Source: CAVONB01 sp963697205 (GTDB taxonomy: Bacteria > Pseudomonadota > Alphaproteobacteria > Rhizobiales > Hyphomicrobiaceae). Taken from it: DNA of 64,000 bases. The DNA is taken from the NCBI GenBank assembly GCA_963697205.1, contig CAVONB010000006.1:434001-498000 (forward strand). Reading direction: 5' to 3'. A model generated the notes under the pieces. That model was not told the DNA's origin, searched no databases, and saw nothing but the letters and a program-made list of their open reading frames with translations. The position numbers and the translations under genes are program-made. Shown piece after piece: positions 46,388-55,787 of this stretch. Numbering within the stretch: the first letter of the stretch is position 1; each line of letters starts with the position of its first letter.

Positions 46388-46538
46388 ACATAGGTGGGTG
46401 GCATCCGCCCATCTGTCAAGAGGCTGGCAAGGGGCTCGGCCCGGCGCCGCGGACGAACACGTCGGCTCGCCGCCGCTTGACCCCGACTGTGCCCTGACGC
46501 CAATGTCGCGCCGCCCACCGCTGAAGGAGCCCTGCCAG

Positions 46539-47288
46539 ATGTCCGAGCCTGCCGCCGAGACCGTCCGCCACGCCATGAACCCGACCCGCGCCGAGATTCG
46601 CGCTTTCCCGCTCTCTTCTCATTCCGACATGGTCGCGACGCTTCTCGCAGGCAAGGGCAGGAGCGTGCTCGACATCGGCTGCGGCAACGGCAAGTTCACC
46701 TGGCTGCTCGCCAAGCACTTCGCCACCGTTGCCGCCATCGACCCCAACCCGCGCCGCATAGCCGAGGCCCAGGCGAAGGCCAAGGCCGATGGCGTCGAGA
46801 TCGACTTCCGCGAGGCCATGGCCGAGACGCTGCCGTTTGCCGACGCCACCTTCGACGTGGTCGTTTTCTCCAACAGCCTGCACCACATTCCCGGCATGCA
46901 GGCGGCCCTCGCCGAAGCCGCCCGCGTCGTCAAGCCGGGCGGTCTGGTCTACGTCATGGAGCCCGTACCGGCCGGCAACTATTTCGACGCCACGCGCCTC
47001 GTCAACGACGAGACCGAGGTCCGCACCGAGGCCTATCGCTCCGTGTTCCGCGCCGAGGCCGACAGGCTCGTGCCCGCCGACGAGCGGCTCTACCGCGCAC
47101 GTCGCGCCTTCACGAGCTTCGAGGAATGGCGCGACGACCAGATCGAGCGCGACGCGCACCGCGCGGAGGCTTTCAAGGTGCATGGCGCCGAGGTGCGTCG
47201 CCTGTTCGACACCGAGGCCGACCGCGAGGACGGCCGCTGGGTGTTCGACCAGGTCAGCCGCGTCAACCTGCTGCGCAAGGCGGGCTGA
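46539..47288 (+). CDS. Class I SAM-dependent methyltransferase
   Basis: 249 residues. SAM-binding motif I is VLDIGCGNGKFTWLLA (~residues 43-58), with the acidic end of strand 2 in AAIDPNPRRI and motif IV in FDVVVFSNSLHHIPGM. This resembles the UbiE/type 11 methyltransferases. The C-terminal ~80 residues are rich in charged helices and not diagnostic, so the substrate is unknown. ATG 46539 follows GAAGGAG. The pair of hairpin repeats at 47300-47387 follows. Confidence 0.9.
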   Translation: MSEPAAETVRHAMNPTRAEIRAFPLSSHSDMVATLLAGKGRSVLDIGCGNGKFTWLLAKHFATVAAIDPNPRRIAEAQAKAKADGVEIDFREAMAETLPFADATFDVVVFSNSLHHIPGMQAALAEAARVVKPGGLVYVMEPVPAGNYFDATRLVNDETEVRTEAYRSVFRAEADRLVPADERLYRARRAFTSFEEWRDDQIERDAHRAEAFKVHGAEVRRLFDTEADREDGRWVFDQVSRVNLLRKAG

Positions 47289-47299
47289 TCCACGTACCT

Positions 47300-47387
47300 G
47301 CGTGGCGGCCGGCTCCCGGAACGGGAGTCGCCACGCACCACTAAGAAATCGCGTGGCGGCCGGCTCCCGGAACGGGTTTAGCCACGC
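47300..47387. repeat. Two tandem 37-nt hairpin repeats (REP-like)
   Basis: Copies at 47300-47336 and 47351-47387 are identical over the first 26 nt (GCGTGGCGGCCGGCTCCCGG then AACGGG) and share the closing GCCACGC. Each folds with outer arms GCGTGGC/GCCACGC; the first copy also has an inner stem CTCCCG/CGGGAG, which is shortened in the second. They lie between convergent methyltransferase and PepSY genes and may act as terminators or belong to a dispersed REP family. Confidence 0.75.
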
Positions 47388-47391
47388 AAAA

Positions 47392-48306
47392 CTAGAGAGC
47401 CGCGACACGCTCCCGTCGCCGCGCGGCGAGCCTGAGACGGCGTCGTGCCCAGATCCACACGCCCGTGATGAGAAGCCCGATCATCGCGACCGACGTGACG
47501 ACGTTGATCAACGCCGACCAGACGCCCGCGAAATTGCCCTCGTGCCACAGCCGCGGCCAGTTGCGCGGCGTCACCTGAGTTCCCGCGCGCGTCACCGCGT
47601 AGACCTTGTACTCGCCGCCCTCGTTGATGCGCATCATGAGCCGGCCGCGCGCCGGCCGCAGCCATACGAGGCCCGAAAGGTCGTGCCTGGCGCCGGCGAT
47701 CCGAACCGCCTCGCGCAGGCTGGCGGGCGGTGGCGTCACTTGAGCCGACGCCGCAGGGGGCCCGCTGAACGTCACGCCATAGCCGAGTAGGATGCCCGAC
47801 AGCGGCGACAGCACGACGAGCGGCAACAGGCCCCACGACATCGCCTTGTGCCAACCGGCAAGTGTGTTGCCGAAGCTGGGAAGGCCCATAAGAACACCCA
47901 GGAGCGCCAGCCCCAGCATCACGAACGAGGACGCCATCACGAGCCAGCCGGCGTCGAGCAGCAACGTCTCGTGCAGGCGCCGCGATGTGACGAGCAGTTG
48001 CGCCATACCGGACGGCGCGGCGAGCTTCTGCCCACTGGCCACATCCACGATATCGCCACCACGGCCGCCGATCGTGATCGAGCCGTCATAGCTGCGGTAG
48101 GCGATCGCGCGCGCCTTGCTTTGCGGATCGTGCTGCGCCAGCAGCGCCTCGATCCGCTCTGCCTTCAGTGCGCCGGACTTGATGGCGTTGCCCGCGATCC
48201 AGGGCTCGAAGGAGAGCACCAGCCCCGTACCGAGCACGACGAGCAGTGGCAAGGCGAACGCCAGGGCGAGCCAGCGGTGCAGCCGCAGGAACCAGGCTTT
48301 GAGCAT
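47392..48306 (-). CDS. PepSY-associated transmembrane protein
   Basis: 304 residues. It begins with the family-typical LRLHRWLALAFALPLLVVLGTG helix, has a PepSY-like extracytoplasmic region (~30-110), and three more membrane helices (~125-150, ~165-190, ~265-285). Related proteins accompany iron-siderophore receptors or act as ferric reductases, but no such genes are adjacent. The next gene upstream (amidohydrolase, 138 nt away) is on the same strand and unrelated. Confidence 0.88.
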   Translation of the reverse strand: MLKAWFLRLHRWLALAFALPLLVVLGTGLVLSFEPWIAGNAIKSGALKAERIEALLAQHDPQSKARAIAYRSYDGSITIGGRGGDIVDVASGQKLAAPSGMAQLLVTSRRLHETLLLDAGWLVMASSFVMLGLALLGVLMGLPSFGNTLAGWHKAMSWGLLPLVVLSPLSGILLGYGVTFSGPPAASAQVTPPPASLREAVRIAGARHDLSGLVWLRPARGRLMMRINEGGEYKVYAVTRAGTQVTPRNWPRLWHEGNFAGVWSALINVVTSVAMIGLLITGVWIWARRRLRLAARRRERVAAL

Positions 48307-48444
48307 GGGGATCTCCAGGATATCCGCGTCGGCCCCGCACCGGAGCCTCCCGAATAACGACGCAGTCGCGCATTTCCCGTCGCCGCCGGCAGGGTGTTCA
48401 CCGCAATGCTGCTGTGCATGCGCCGCATGAGTGGGCGTGCGCCG

Positions 48445-49308
48445 TCAGTCCCGCACGGCGCCATCTGCCCCGAACAACGCCAGCGCGTTGCCGTTGGCGA
48501 TCTTCGCCGCGACGTCGCGCGGCAGCTGGTCGAGCCACGCGCGATAGGTCGCCATGATCTCGCCGTAGCTCGCCCAGCGTTCGTTGATCCAGGTGTCGGA
48601 GCCGATCAGGAAGCGGTCCGCATGAAGCGAAAAGAGCGACCGCCAAGCCGGCGTGACCGCACCGTCGTCGCCCGTGATCCCGGAGCGATACGACAACTCG
48701 CCCCACAACGCGGGATATCGCGCGAGCAGCGCCGCCACCTTGCCGGGCTCCAGGCTGAAGCCCGTATGCGCCCACACGATCCGCGCCTTGGGATTGTGCC
48801 GGAACAGGATTTCCAGCGCTTCCACGTCCGCGTGCGCATGCAGGTAGAGCCGATGCTTGACCGACAGATCGACGATCTTTTTCACCCACGCCGAGGCCGC
48901 CGATTGCCCATAGATGTGGAACTCGCCGATGCCGCGATAATACCCGCGTTTCAACTCGTCCTCGAGGAGCGCATAGATCCCGGGATCGCCGAACCAGGTC
49001 TGGATGTCCGCGCGCACGCGATAGGGCCGGATGAAGGGCACCACCCGCAATCCCTCGGCTTTCGCGCCGACCAGTGCATGTGTGCCGTCGTTCGGCCGGC
49101 TGGTGGCGAGAATGCCGGTGACGTGATGTGTCTTGAACAGCGCCAGCACTTCCGCGAGCGAATAGAAGGGCTTTGGCTCCCAGTTGTAATGCAGGTGTGC
49201 ATCGAAAATCGGGATCGGCTCGCCCGCGCGCGCGGGCAGCGACGCCAGGCACACGCCAAACACAACGGCAGCAACACGTAGACCACGCAACATCATCGCC
49301 AACCGCAT
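48445..49308 (-). CDS. Secreted amidohydrolase family protein
   Basis: 287 residues with a signal peptide (~1-28, ending LPARAGEP), so probably periplasmic. The TIM-barrel amidohydrolase_2 features are IFDAHLHYN (His-x-His metal site, ~35), FHIYGQS, HAHADVEALEIL, VWAHTGFSLEPGKV and FLIGSDTWINERW (metal-binding Asp, ~240). The substrate is unknown; the family includes decarboxylases and lactonases. Export is unusual for this family. A lipoprotein gene lies 31 nt upstream on the same strand, so the two may be cotranscribed. Confidence 0.88.
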   Translation of the reverse strand: MRLAMMLRGLRVAAVVFGVCLASLPARAGEPIPIFDAHLHYNWEPKPFYSLAEVLALFKTHHVTGILATSRPNDGTHALVGAKAEGLRVVPFIRPYRVRADIQTWFGDPGIYALLEDELKRGYYRGIGEFHIYGQSAASAWVKKIVDLSVKHRLYLHAHADVEALEILFRHNPKARIVWAHTGFSLEPGKVAALLARYPALWGELSYRSGITGDDGAVTPAWRSLFSLHADRFLIGSDTWINERWASYGEIMATYRAWLDQLPRDVAAKIANGNALALFGADGAVRD

Positions 49309-49339
49309 CGGTTACGCCGACAGGGTCGGCTGGATCACA

Positions 49340-49987
49340 TCAGAGTTGCTCGCCCCTGAGCCACTGTAGGACATATTGGGTGTAGGTATCCAGCACGCGA
49401 TCCTCCAGGTCGCTGAAGGCTTGGTCGACGACCACCCCCAGAATACCTTGTCCCGCCATGCCGGCGGCCGCGCGGTCCAGTTTGCCGAGTTCGGCGCCGG
49501 TCTTGGAATCTTTCAACGTCGCGGGCGCGAGCAACATGGGATTGCCTCCCAGAACCGCGCGCTGAATGGCGGAGGGAATGGTGAAACCATGGACGACGAT
49601 GACCAGCTCCGCGGGCCGGCTGCCCTGATACTTCGGCAGCACGTCGCGTTCCATTCTCTGGCGAATGAGGCCGCTCAGCTTTGTCCTGAGATAGGCTTGT
49701 GCTTCCGGGCTCGCCATGATGCGGCGCGCTTCCTCGTCGGCTTCATCCTGGCTCAGCGACGCCTTGCGAACCTTGGCGACACCGGCCTGAGGCTGGCCTT
49801 GAACCTGAGCGAGGTACTCCCGCTCGGCATTTCCCCACCAGATCGACGCCGGCTCGTGGAATTCCACGGTCACGCGCTCGATACGCAGGCTGGCGAGGTC
49901 CGTCGGCGACAGTGTCAGCTTCGCCGTGGCGCAGGCGGTCAAGAGCAGCGCCAGCCCCATACAGCCGAGTGTCCGCAGCTTGACCAT
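49340..49987 (-). CDS. Uncharacterised lipoprotein
   Basis: 215 residues, family not recognised with confidence. The N-terminus has a lipobox (LLLTACAT, Cys at ~19). The mature part has a first beta-rich segment (SLRIERVTVEFHEPASIWWG), a helical insert, an AELVIVVHGFTIPSAIQRAVLGG segment and a C-terminal helix (YTQYVLQWLRG). It resembles envelope lipoproteins of unknown function seen in alphaproteobacteria. ATG 49987 is preceded by GGAGGAA; a longer in-frame ORF lacks a signal sequence. Confidence 0.78.
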   Translation of the reverse strand: MVKLRTLGCMGLALLLTACATAKLTLSPTDLASLRIERVTVEFHEPASIWWGNAEREYLAQVQGQPQAGVAKVRKASLSQDEADEEARRIMASPEAQAYLRTKLSGLIRQRMERDVLPKYQGSRPAELVIVVHGFTIPSAIQRAVLGGNPMLLAPATLKDSKTGAELGKLDRAAAGMAGQGILGVVVDQAFSDLEDRVLDTYTQYVLQWLRGEQL

Positions 49988-50202
49988 GGGTTCCTCCAAT
50001 CGAAGAGCGTCAAATACCGCATATGATTCGGCTTGATCCGACTGCCAATCAACCGAAGTCGGTGGAAAACGAGGGATCGCGTAGAAGGCCGCAGTGGATT
50101 TCGCCGGAGCGAAGCTCATCCGCCATGCGCGGTGGGCCCGCGATCGCCCGCCCGCCCTGTGCTAGACAGTGCTGGGCGTTGATGGCCATGGAGGACCGAG
50201 CG

Positions 50203-51021
50203 ATGCCGGAGATGGGTCTGAAGGACAAGGTCGCGATCGTGACGGGCGCGGGCTCGCGCGCCGACGGCATCGGCAACGGGCGCGCCGCCGCCATCCTGCT
50301 CGCGCGCGAGGGCATGAAGGTCGCCCTGCTCGACGCACAACGCGCGTGGGCGGAAAAAACCAAGGCGATGATCGACGCCGAGGGCGGCACATGCCTGGTG
50401 GTGACGGCCGACGTCACCGATGCGCAATCGTGTGACGCCGCCGTCCGTCAGACGGTCGACGCGTTCGGCCGCCTGGACTGCCTCGTCAACAACGTCGGCG
50501 TCGGTGGCCCACTCGGCAATGCCGTCGACGTCGATCCCGACGCCTGGGACGCAGCCATGCGCGTCAACGTCAAATCGATGATGCTGATGGCGAAAGTCGC
50601 GATCCCGCAAATGCGCAAGTTGGGCGCCGGCACGATCGTCAACATCGCCTCGATCGACGGCCTGCGCGGCGGTAATCCAAACCTATTCTATTCCGCCTCC
50701 AAGGGCGCCGTCGTCAACATGACCCGCTCGATGGCCGCCCACCACGGTCCCGAAGGCATCCGCGTCAACTGCATCGCGCCGGGCTATGTCTACACGCCGA
50801 TGGTGTTCGCCAACGGCATGGAGCCGGAGCTGCGCGAGGCGCGGCGCAAGAACACGCTGCTGCAGACTGAAGGCACCGGCTGGGACGTCGGCAACGGCGT
50901 CGTCTACCTCGCCTCCGAGCAGTCGCGCTGGGTGACCGGCATCGTGCTGTCGATCGACGCGGGCTCGATGGCCGGCACCGCCTTCAACACCACACCCAAG
51001 CGCGCATTCGGCCAGATATGA
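50203..51021 (+). CDS. SDR family oxidoreductase
   Basis: 272 residues, classical short-chain dehydrogenase. The cofactor motif is VTGAGSRADGIGNGRA (a spaced variant of TGxxxGxG), followed by NNVGVGG, NIASIDG, the active-site YSASK and APGYVYTPM. The catalytic Ser-Tyr-Lys are present, in contrast to the SDR at 16465. ATG 50203 follows GGAGGA by 6 nt. Substrate unknown. It is convergent with glyS, with three hairpins between. Confidence 0.93.
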   Translation: MPEMGLKDKVAIVTGAGSRADGIGNGRAAAILLAREGMKVALLDAQRAWAEKTKAMIDAEGGTCLVVTADVTDAQSCDAAVRQTVDAFGRLDCLVNNVGVGGPLGNAVDVDPDAWDAAMRVNVKSMMLMAKVAIPQMRKLGAGTIVNIASIDGLRGGNPNLFYSASKGAVVNMTRSMAAHHGPEGIRVNCIAPGYVYTPMVFANGMEPELREARRKNTLLQTEGTGWDVGNGVVYLASEQSRWVTGIVLSIDAGSMAGTAFNTTPKRAFGQI

Positions 51022-51045
51022 GGCCACGCCCTCCGCCCCATACGC

Positions 51046-51149
51046 TGTCATCCCGGGCCTCGTGCCTGGGATGACAAGTATTGGTGTCCCAAAGGGCGGG
51101 TTTCCAAAGGGCTCAGCCCTTTGGTGGGGTGCAGGGGCAGCGCCCCTGC
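51046..51149. repeat. Cluster of three hairpins between convergent SDR and glyS genes
   Basis: Hairpin A: TGTCATCCCGGGC (51046-51058) with GCCTGGGATGACA (51064-51076), one G-U pair. Hairpin B: CCAAAGGGC (51104-51112) with GCCCTTTGG (51116-51124). Hairpin C: GCAGGGGC (51131-51138) with GCCCCTGC (51142-51149). All are near-perfect and lie just past both stops. They probably include the terminators; the CCAAAGGGC/GCAGGGGC pair looks like a dispersed repeat unit. Confidence 0.7.
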
Positions 51150-51152
51150 GTC

Positions 51153-53253
51153 TCACCCCGCGATCTTGGAAAAATCCGCCACCCGGATCGTCGCCGAGCG
51201 GATCTCCGACAACAGCTTCAGCCGGTTCTCGCGCAGCTTCTTGTCGTCGGCGTTCACCGTCACCTTGTCGAAGAACGTGTCGACGACGGGGCGCAGCTCG
51301 GCGAGCGCGCGCATGGCGCCGGCGAAATTTTCGACGTTGATGGCGGCGACCGTGTCCTGCTTGACCTCGGCGATCTTGGCGGCGAGCGCCAGCTCCGCCT
51401 TCTCGGTGAGCAGCGCGATCTCCGGCTCGCCGTCGTAGGTGCGTCTTGTCCTTCTTCTCCTCGATGGCGAGGATGTTGGCCGCGCGTTTGACGCCTGCGA
51501 GGAGGTTCTTTCCGTCCTCGGTGCCGAGCAGTTCGCCGAGCGCTTCGACGCGCCGCACGATCAGCGCGAGATCGTCCTGTCCGCCGAGCGAGAACACCGC
51601 GTCGATCAGGTCATGTCGCGCACCGGAGTCGCGCAGGTGCACCTTCAGCCGGTCTGCGAAGAAGGCAATCAAATCGTCGATATATTGGTCGCGATCTGGG
51701 CCGACGATGCCCCCGGGGTTCTGTGCCACCAGGATGTCGGCTTGCCCCAGGAACTTTCGGAGCGGCAACCGCAAATCATTCTCCAAGACGATCCGGATGA
51801 CGCCGAGCGCGGCGCGCCGCAACTGATAGGGATCGCCCGAGCCGGTCGGCTTCTCCCCGATCGCCCAGAACCCCACCAGCGTATCGAGCTTGTCGGCGAG
51901 CGCCACGGCGATGGCGACCGCGTCGCCCTGCTCCTCGCGCGGCACCGTGTCGGACGGACCCTTCGGCTTGTAGTGCAACTCGATGGCGCGCGCGATCTCG
52001 GACTTCGTCCCGACGGCTTCGGCGTAGTAGCGGCCCATCAGCCCCTGCAACTCCGGAAACTCGCCGACCATCCCCGATACCAGGTCGGCCTTGCAAAGCT
52101 GTGCCGCCCGCCGCGCATCTTCCGGCACCGCATCGACCGCGCCCGCGATCTGCGCGGCAAGCTCCTGGATGCGCTCCACGCGGTCCCACTGCGAGCCCAA
52201 TTTCTCGTGGAACGTGATGCCGCGTAAGGCACCCCACATCTCGTCGAGGGGATGTTTGAGGTCCTGGTCCCAGAAGAACTTGGCATCCGACAACCGCGCG
52301 CGGATCACCTTCTCGTTGCCCGCCACGATCGCCGCGCCGCCGTCCTTGGCCTTGAGGTTCGTCACCAGAAGGAACCGGTTGGCGAGCTTGCCCGTCTTCG
52401 GGTCCTTCAGCGAAAAGCATTTCTGGTGGTTCTTCATCGCCGTCGTCAGGCACTCGCCGGGAACGTTGAGGAACGCCGCGTCGAACGTGCCCATCAGCAC
52501 CGTCGGCCATTCGGTGAGGCCCGCATTTTCCGCCAGTAGTGCCTCGTCCTCGACCAGCGCGAGCCCTGCCTCCTTGGCGAGCGCGCGCGCCTGCTTGCCG
52601 ATCGTCTCGATGCGCTCCGACGTGAGCAGCATCACCTTGTGCGCCTTGAGCGCCTTCCAGTAGTCGGCCGCGTCCTTGACCTCGAACGGCGTGTTGCCGT
52701 GGAAGCGATGCCCCTGCGTCGTGCGCCCGCTTGCCACGCCGCCGACCTCGAACGGGACAATCTCGCCGTCGACGAGGCAGATGATCGAATGCAGCGGCCT
52801 GACCCACTGGAACGACGCCGAGCCCCAGCGCATCGATTTCGGCCAGGGAAACTTGTTGCACACCGCGGGGACCGCCTCAGCGACGACATCGGCCAGTGTC
52901 CGCCCCGGCCGCTCGATGCGCGCGACGTAGTAGTCGCCCTTCTTGGCGTCGCTGACGATCTCCGCCTGGTCGAGCGAGGCGAGCCCGGCCGCCTTCAGGA
53001 AGCCGGCTACGGCCTGCTCCGGTGCGCCCACCCGCGGCCCCTTGCGCTCCTCGCTGACGCCCGCCGACTTTTCCGGCAGCCCGTCCGCGATCATGACCAG
53101 CCGGCGCGGGGTCGCGTAGGCGTGCGCTTCGCTCGGCTCCAGGCCCTGTGCCTTGAGCCCGTCCAGCACGAGGCGCTTCAGGTCCTCCGCGGCCCGCTGT
53201 TGCATGCGGGCAGGGATCTCCTCGGAGAAGAGCTCGAGCAGGAGTTGGGGCAT
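51153..53253 (-). pseudogene. glyS: Glycine-tRNA ligase beta subunit, one frameshift
   Basis: ~699 residues when repaired, the normal length of the beta subunit of the alpha2beta2 glycyl-tRNA synthetase. It starts PQLLLELFSEEIPARMQ and shows EERKGPRVGAPEQA, FPKSMRW-like FPWPKSMRWG, GHRFHGNTPF, KVIRARLSDAKFFWDQD and DKLDTLVGFW. At ~51438 the frame breaks: EEKKDKT should continue YDGEPEIALL but reads HLRRRAG; one extra base accounts for it. The proper tail RVADFSKIAG ends at 51153. Because the gene is essential where no alternative GlyRS exists, a sequence error is the likely cause. The alpha subunit gene (glyQ) is not adjacent in the window. Confidence 0.92.
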
Positions 53254-53472
53254 GGCAGTCTCTCGATCGTGTCGCCGGGGGGCATCGTCAAGCGCCCGTC
53301 ATAGCGCGGGAGCGCCCTGGGGCGAAGGGGTTTTGGCCGCCGCCCACCCGCCGTGGCCCACACCGCCAGCCTGCCACTGGACAGATCGCCGCCGGCCTGC
53401 CTACGCTGACACGCATAAGGACACCGCCCCGGTGAAGGGCGGACCAATGGAAACGCTGAAAAGGAGAGGGCC

Positions 53473-54450
53473 ATGCGGTCACCTTGGCGCACGTTATCTG
53501 TCGGCGCACTCGTGGTGGGCCTCGCGCTCGCCGCGCTCTTCCCCCGTGCCGCCGTCGCCGCCTATCCCGAACGACCGATCAAGATCGTCATCGGCTTCGG
53601 ACCGGGTAGCGCCGCCGACGTGTCGACCCGTATCCTCGCCGAGGAGTTGAGCAAGACGCTCGGCCAGCGCGTGTTCGTCGAGGGCAAGCCGGGCGCCAGC
53701 TCCAACATCGCCGCCGAAAGCGTGATGCGCAGCGATCCCGACGGCTACACGTTGTTTCTGGGCTCGATTGCCAACGTCACCAACGCGATCATCAACAAGG
53801 AGCGCGTCGATATCGGCGCGCAGCTGACGCCGATCGCCCGGTTGTGCTCCGTGCCCCTGATCCTCGTCGTCCACCCCAGCGTGAAGGCGACCACCGTTAA
53901 GGACCTGATCGCCGTCGCCAAGGCCGAGCCGGGCAAGCTCACTTATGGCAGCCCCGGGCCGGGCACCGCCCCGCACCTGTCGGGCGAGCTGTTCAAGGTC
54001 ATGACCGGCACGGAGATGGTGCACGTCGCCTACAAGGGCACCGCCCAGGCGGCCCAGGACGTCATCGGCGGCCGTCTCCAGCTGATGTTCGCACCCGCCT
54101 CGACCGTCCTCGGCCAGGTTCAGGGCAACACGCTGCGCGGGCTCGCCTGGACGACGCTCGAGCGCGGCGCCGCTCTGCCCAGCCTGCCGACCATGTCGGA
54201 AAGCGGCCTGAAGGACTTCGAGACCGTGATCTGGTTCGGGCTGACCGCGCCCAAGGGCCTTCCCGACGACCTGCGCGTGAAGCTCTCCACCGCGATCACC
54301 GCCGCCGTCAAATCGCCCGCCGTCGGCAATGCGTTCCGCAAGGCTGGCATCGAGCCGTTCCCTGCCGAGGCGGCCGCCTTCGCCGGCTACATCGCCGCGG
54401 AGACGAAGAAGTGGCAGCCGGTGGTCGTCAAGGCCGGGCTCTCCAAGTAG
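53473..54450 (+). CDS. Bug family (TctC-like) periplasmic substrate-binding protein
   Basis: 325 residues. Signal peptide ~1-32 (ending AAVAAYPE). The mature protein opens with YPERPIKIVIGFGPGSAADV, the Bug signature, has NIAAESVMRSDPDGYTLFLG, and ends in a C-terminal helix. It is the second Bug receptor in the window and only distantly similar to the one at 32032. AGGAGAGGG precedes the ATG. A GlcG-like gene lies 55 nt downstream on the same strand, a pairing that suggests a shared catabolic role, but the ligand is unknown. Confidence 0.94.
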   Translation: MRSPWRTLSVGALVVGLALAALFPRAAVAAYPERPIKIVIGFGPGSAADVSTRILAEELSKTLGQRVFVEGKPGASSNIAAESVMRSDPDGYTLFLGSIANVTNAIINKERVDIGAQLTPIARLCSVPLILVVHPSVKATTVKDLIAVAKAEPGKLTYGSPGPGTAPHLSGELFKVMTGTEMVHVAYKGTAQAAQDVIGGRLQLMFAPASTVLGQVQGNTLRGLAWTTLERGAALPSLPTMSESGLKDFETVIWFGLTAPKGLPDDLRVKLSTAITAAVKSPAVGNAFRKAGIEPFPAEAAAFAGYIAAETKKWQPVVVKAGLSK

Positions 54451-54505
54451 TCATCCGACACCCACGCTGCCCGCCCTTGCTCACGCTTTCGGAGACCGAC
54501 AGTCC

Positions 54506-55030
54506 ATGGTCCGCATCACCGCCGCCGAGTGCCGTCCCTTCTTCGATGCCGTCACCGAAAAGGCGCTGGAGATGGGCGCGCCCGTCTCCATGGCCGTGGT
54601 CGGCCCCGAAGGTCACCTGATCGCGCTGGAGCGCATGGACGACGCCGGCTTCATCACGCCGGAGACGGCACAGGCGAAGGCCTATACGGCGGTCGCGTTT
54701 CGCACCATGAGCCCGCGCTTTCCCGACGGCCTCGTCATCCAGAAGTGGTTCATGGAGCGCAACCCGCAGATGATGGTGGCGACGTCCATGATGAAGAACG
54801 GCATGGTTGTCGCCTCGGGTGGCTGCGCGCCGATCTTCAAGGGCGACACGCTGGTCGGCGCCTTCGGCATCTCCGGCGGGACGTCGGACCAGGACGAGGT
54901 GATGGCGCACCACGCGTGCGCCAGATGCGGCTGGTCGATCAGGGCTGCGACCGACACCACGTCCGAGGACGTCAAGACGCACATCCGTGAACTCTATGCC
55001 CGCGCCGGAATCAAGAACCGCGAGATCTGA
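54506..55030 (+). CDS. GlcG/HbpS family protein
   Basis: 174 residues of the GlcG/HbpS (DUF336) family, which includes heme-binding proteins and proteins encoded with glycolate or diol utilisation genes. Typical segments are ALEMGAPVSMAVVGPEGHLIAL, the MDDAGFITPETAQAKAYTAV stretch and GDTLVGAFGISGGTSDQDE. The C-terminal part adds a Cys pair (CARC). The start at 54506 is an ATG 12 nt after a GGAG; the longer in-frame ORF overlaps the Bug gene. Confidence 0.9.
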   Translation: MVRITAAECRPFFDAVTEKALEMGAPVSMAVVGPEGHLIALERMDDAGFITPETAQAKAYTAVAFRTMSPRFPDGLVIQKWFMERNPQMMVATSMMKNGMVVASGGCAPIFKGDTLVGAFGISGGTSDQDEVMAHHACARCGWSIRAATDTTSEDVKTHIRELYARAGIKNREI

Positions 55031-55046
55031 GCCGCCGGCAGCGTCT

Positions 55047-55265
55047 TCAGCCCGCTTTCGCAGGCGCCGGCCCGACGAGATCGGGCACGAACTTGCGCGC
55101 GATGTCGTCTGTAGCGCCGGTCGCGGAGAGATAGCCGGTACCCACCGCGATCAGCGCGAGAGCGAACCAGAATACGGCGCGTTGCCGGCGCCACAGAACC
55201 GCCCACGCAAGCACGGCAAGCGGCAGCGCGATGATGGCGGCTCCAACGATCTTGGGCGTCAGCAT
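55047..55265 (-). CDS. Small membrane protein of unknown function
   Basis: 72 residues with two hydrophobic segments (~5-22 and ~29-46) separated by a basic turn (WRRQRA), then a short hydrophilic tail. No family recognised. The neighbour at 55298-55588 is another small membrane protein on the same strand 32 nt upstream, so they are probably one unit. The start is uncertain; an ATG nine codons earlier (55292) is possible. Confidence 0.6.
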   Translation of the reverse strand: MLTPKIVGAAIIALPLAVLAWAVLWRRQRAVFWFALALIAVGTGYLSATGATDDIARKFVPDLVGPAPAKAG

Positions 55266-55297
55266 GATGCGCGATTCCCTCCATCCAGCCATTTAGC

Positions 55298-55588
55298 CTA
55301 CGACGTCAGGAAGGCGGCCACCAGCCAGATCGCGGTCCCGATGGCCAGCACCCACATGATGAGCCCGGCAGCCTTGACGCCGATGTAGGCCAGCGCCGAC
55401 ACGAACGCAAATGACGCCAACAGCCCGATCGCCTTGTGCTGGCGGGTGGCGGTCGTCAGGCGGGCGACGACGAGGCCGACCGTGATGGCCGCCGCCAGGA
55501 CGAGCCCGACCGCACCCATCTCCTGCCCGGTTTGCGGGACGTCGAACCCCCAGGCCGCCGGTGCGACCAGAACCACTCCTGGCATCAT
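55298..55588 (-). CDS. Small four-segment membrane protein of unknown function
   Basis: 96 residues made almost entirely of hydrophobic segments (~1-14, ~24-42, ~52-68, ~72-93) with a basic loop (RLTTATRQHK). No family recognised. Together with the small gene downstream it may form a membrane complex, but there is no functional clue. Confidence 0.6.
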   Translation of the reverse strand: MMPGVVLVAPAAWGFDVPQTGQEMGAVGLVLAAAITVGLVVARLTTATRQHKAIGLLASFAFVSALAYIGVKAAGLIMWVLAIGTAIWLVAAFLTS

Positions 55589-55787
55589 CCTTCCCTCCTC
55601 CGCGGGTGCCGGCAGGCCATTCGCGGCATGTGTGTCACCGCCACCCCGTCCCCCCGATTGCCCCCTGGCCGGGACGCGGTCAAGGTGGCATCGTCGGTCG
55701 CGTCGACAGCCCGGCTGGACCGGTGACGAGCCTCAGGGCCAACCTATCGGGCCAAATCATCCGGCCATCGCGTCATGGAGATCGAAG

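Noticed and set aside
47300..47387. Possible CRISPR array
   Set aside because: Only two repeat units, strongly palindromic, separated by 14 nt, with no cas genes.
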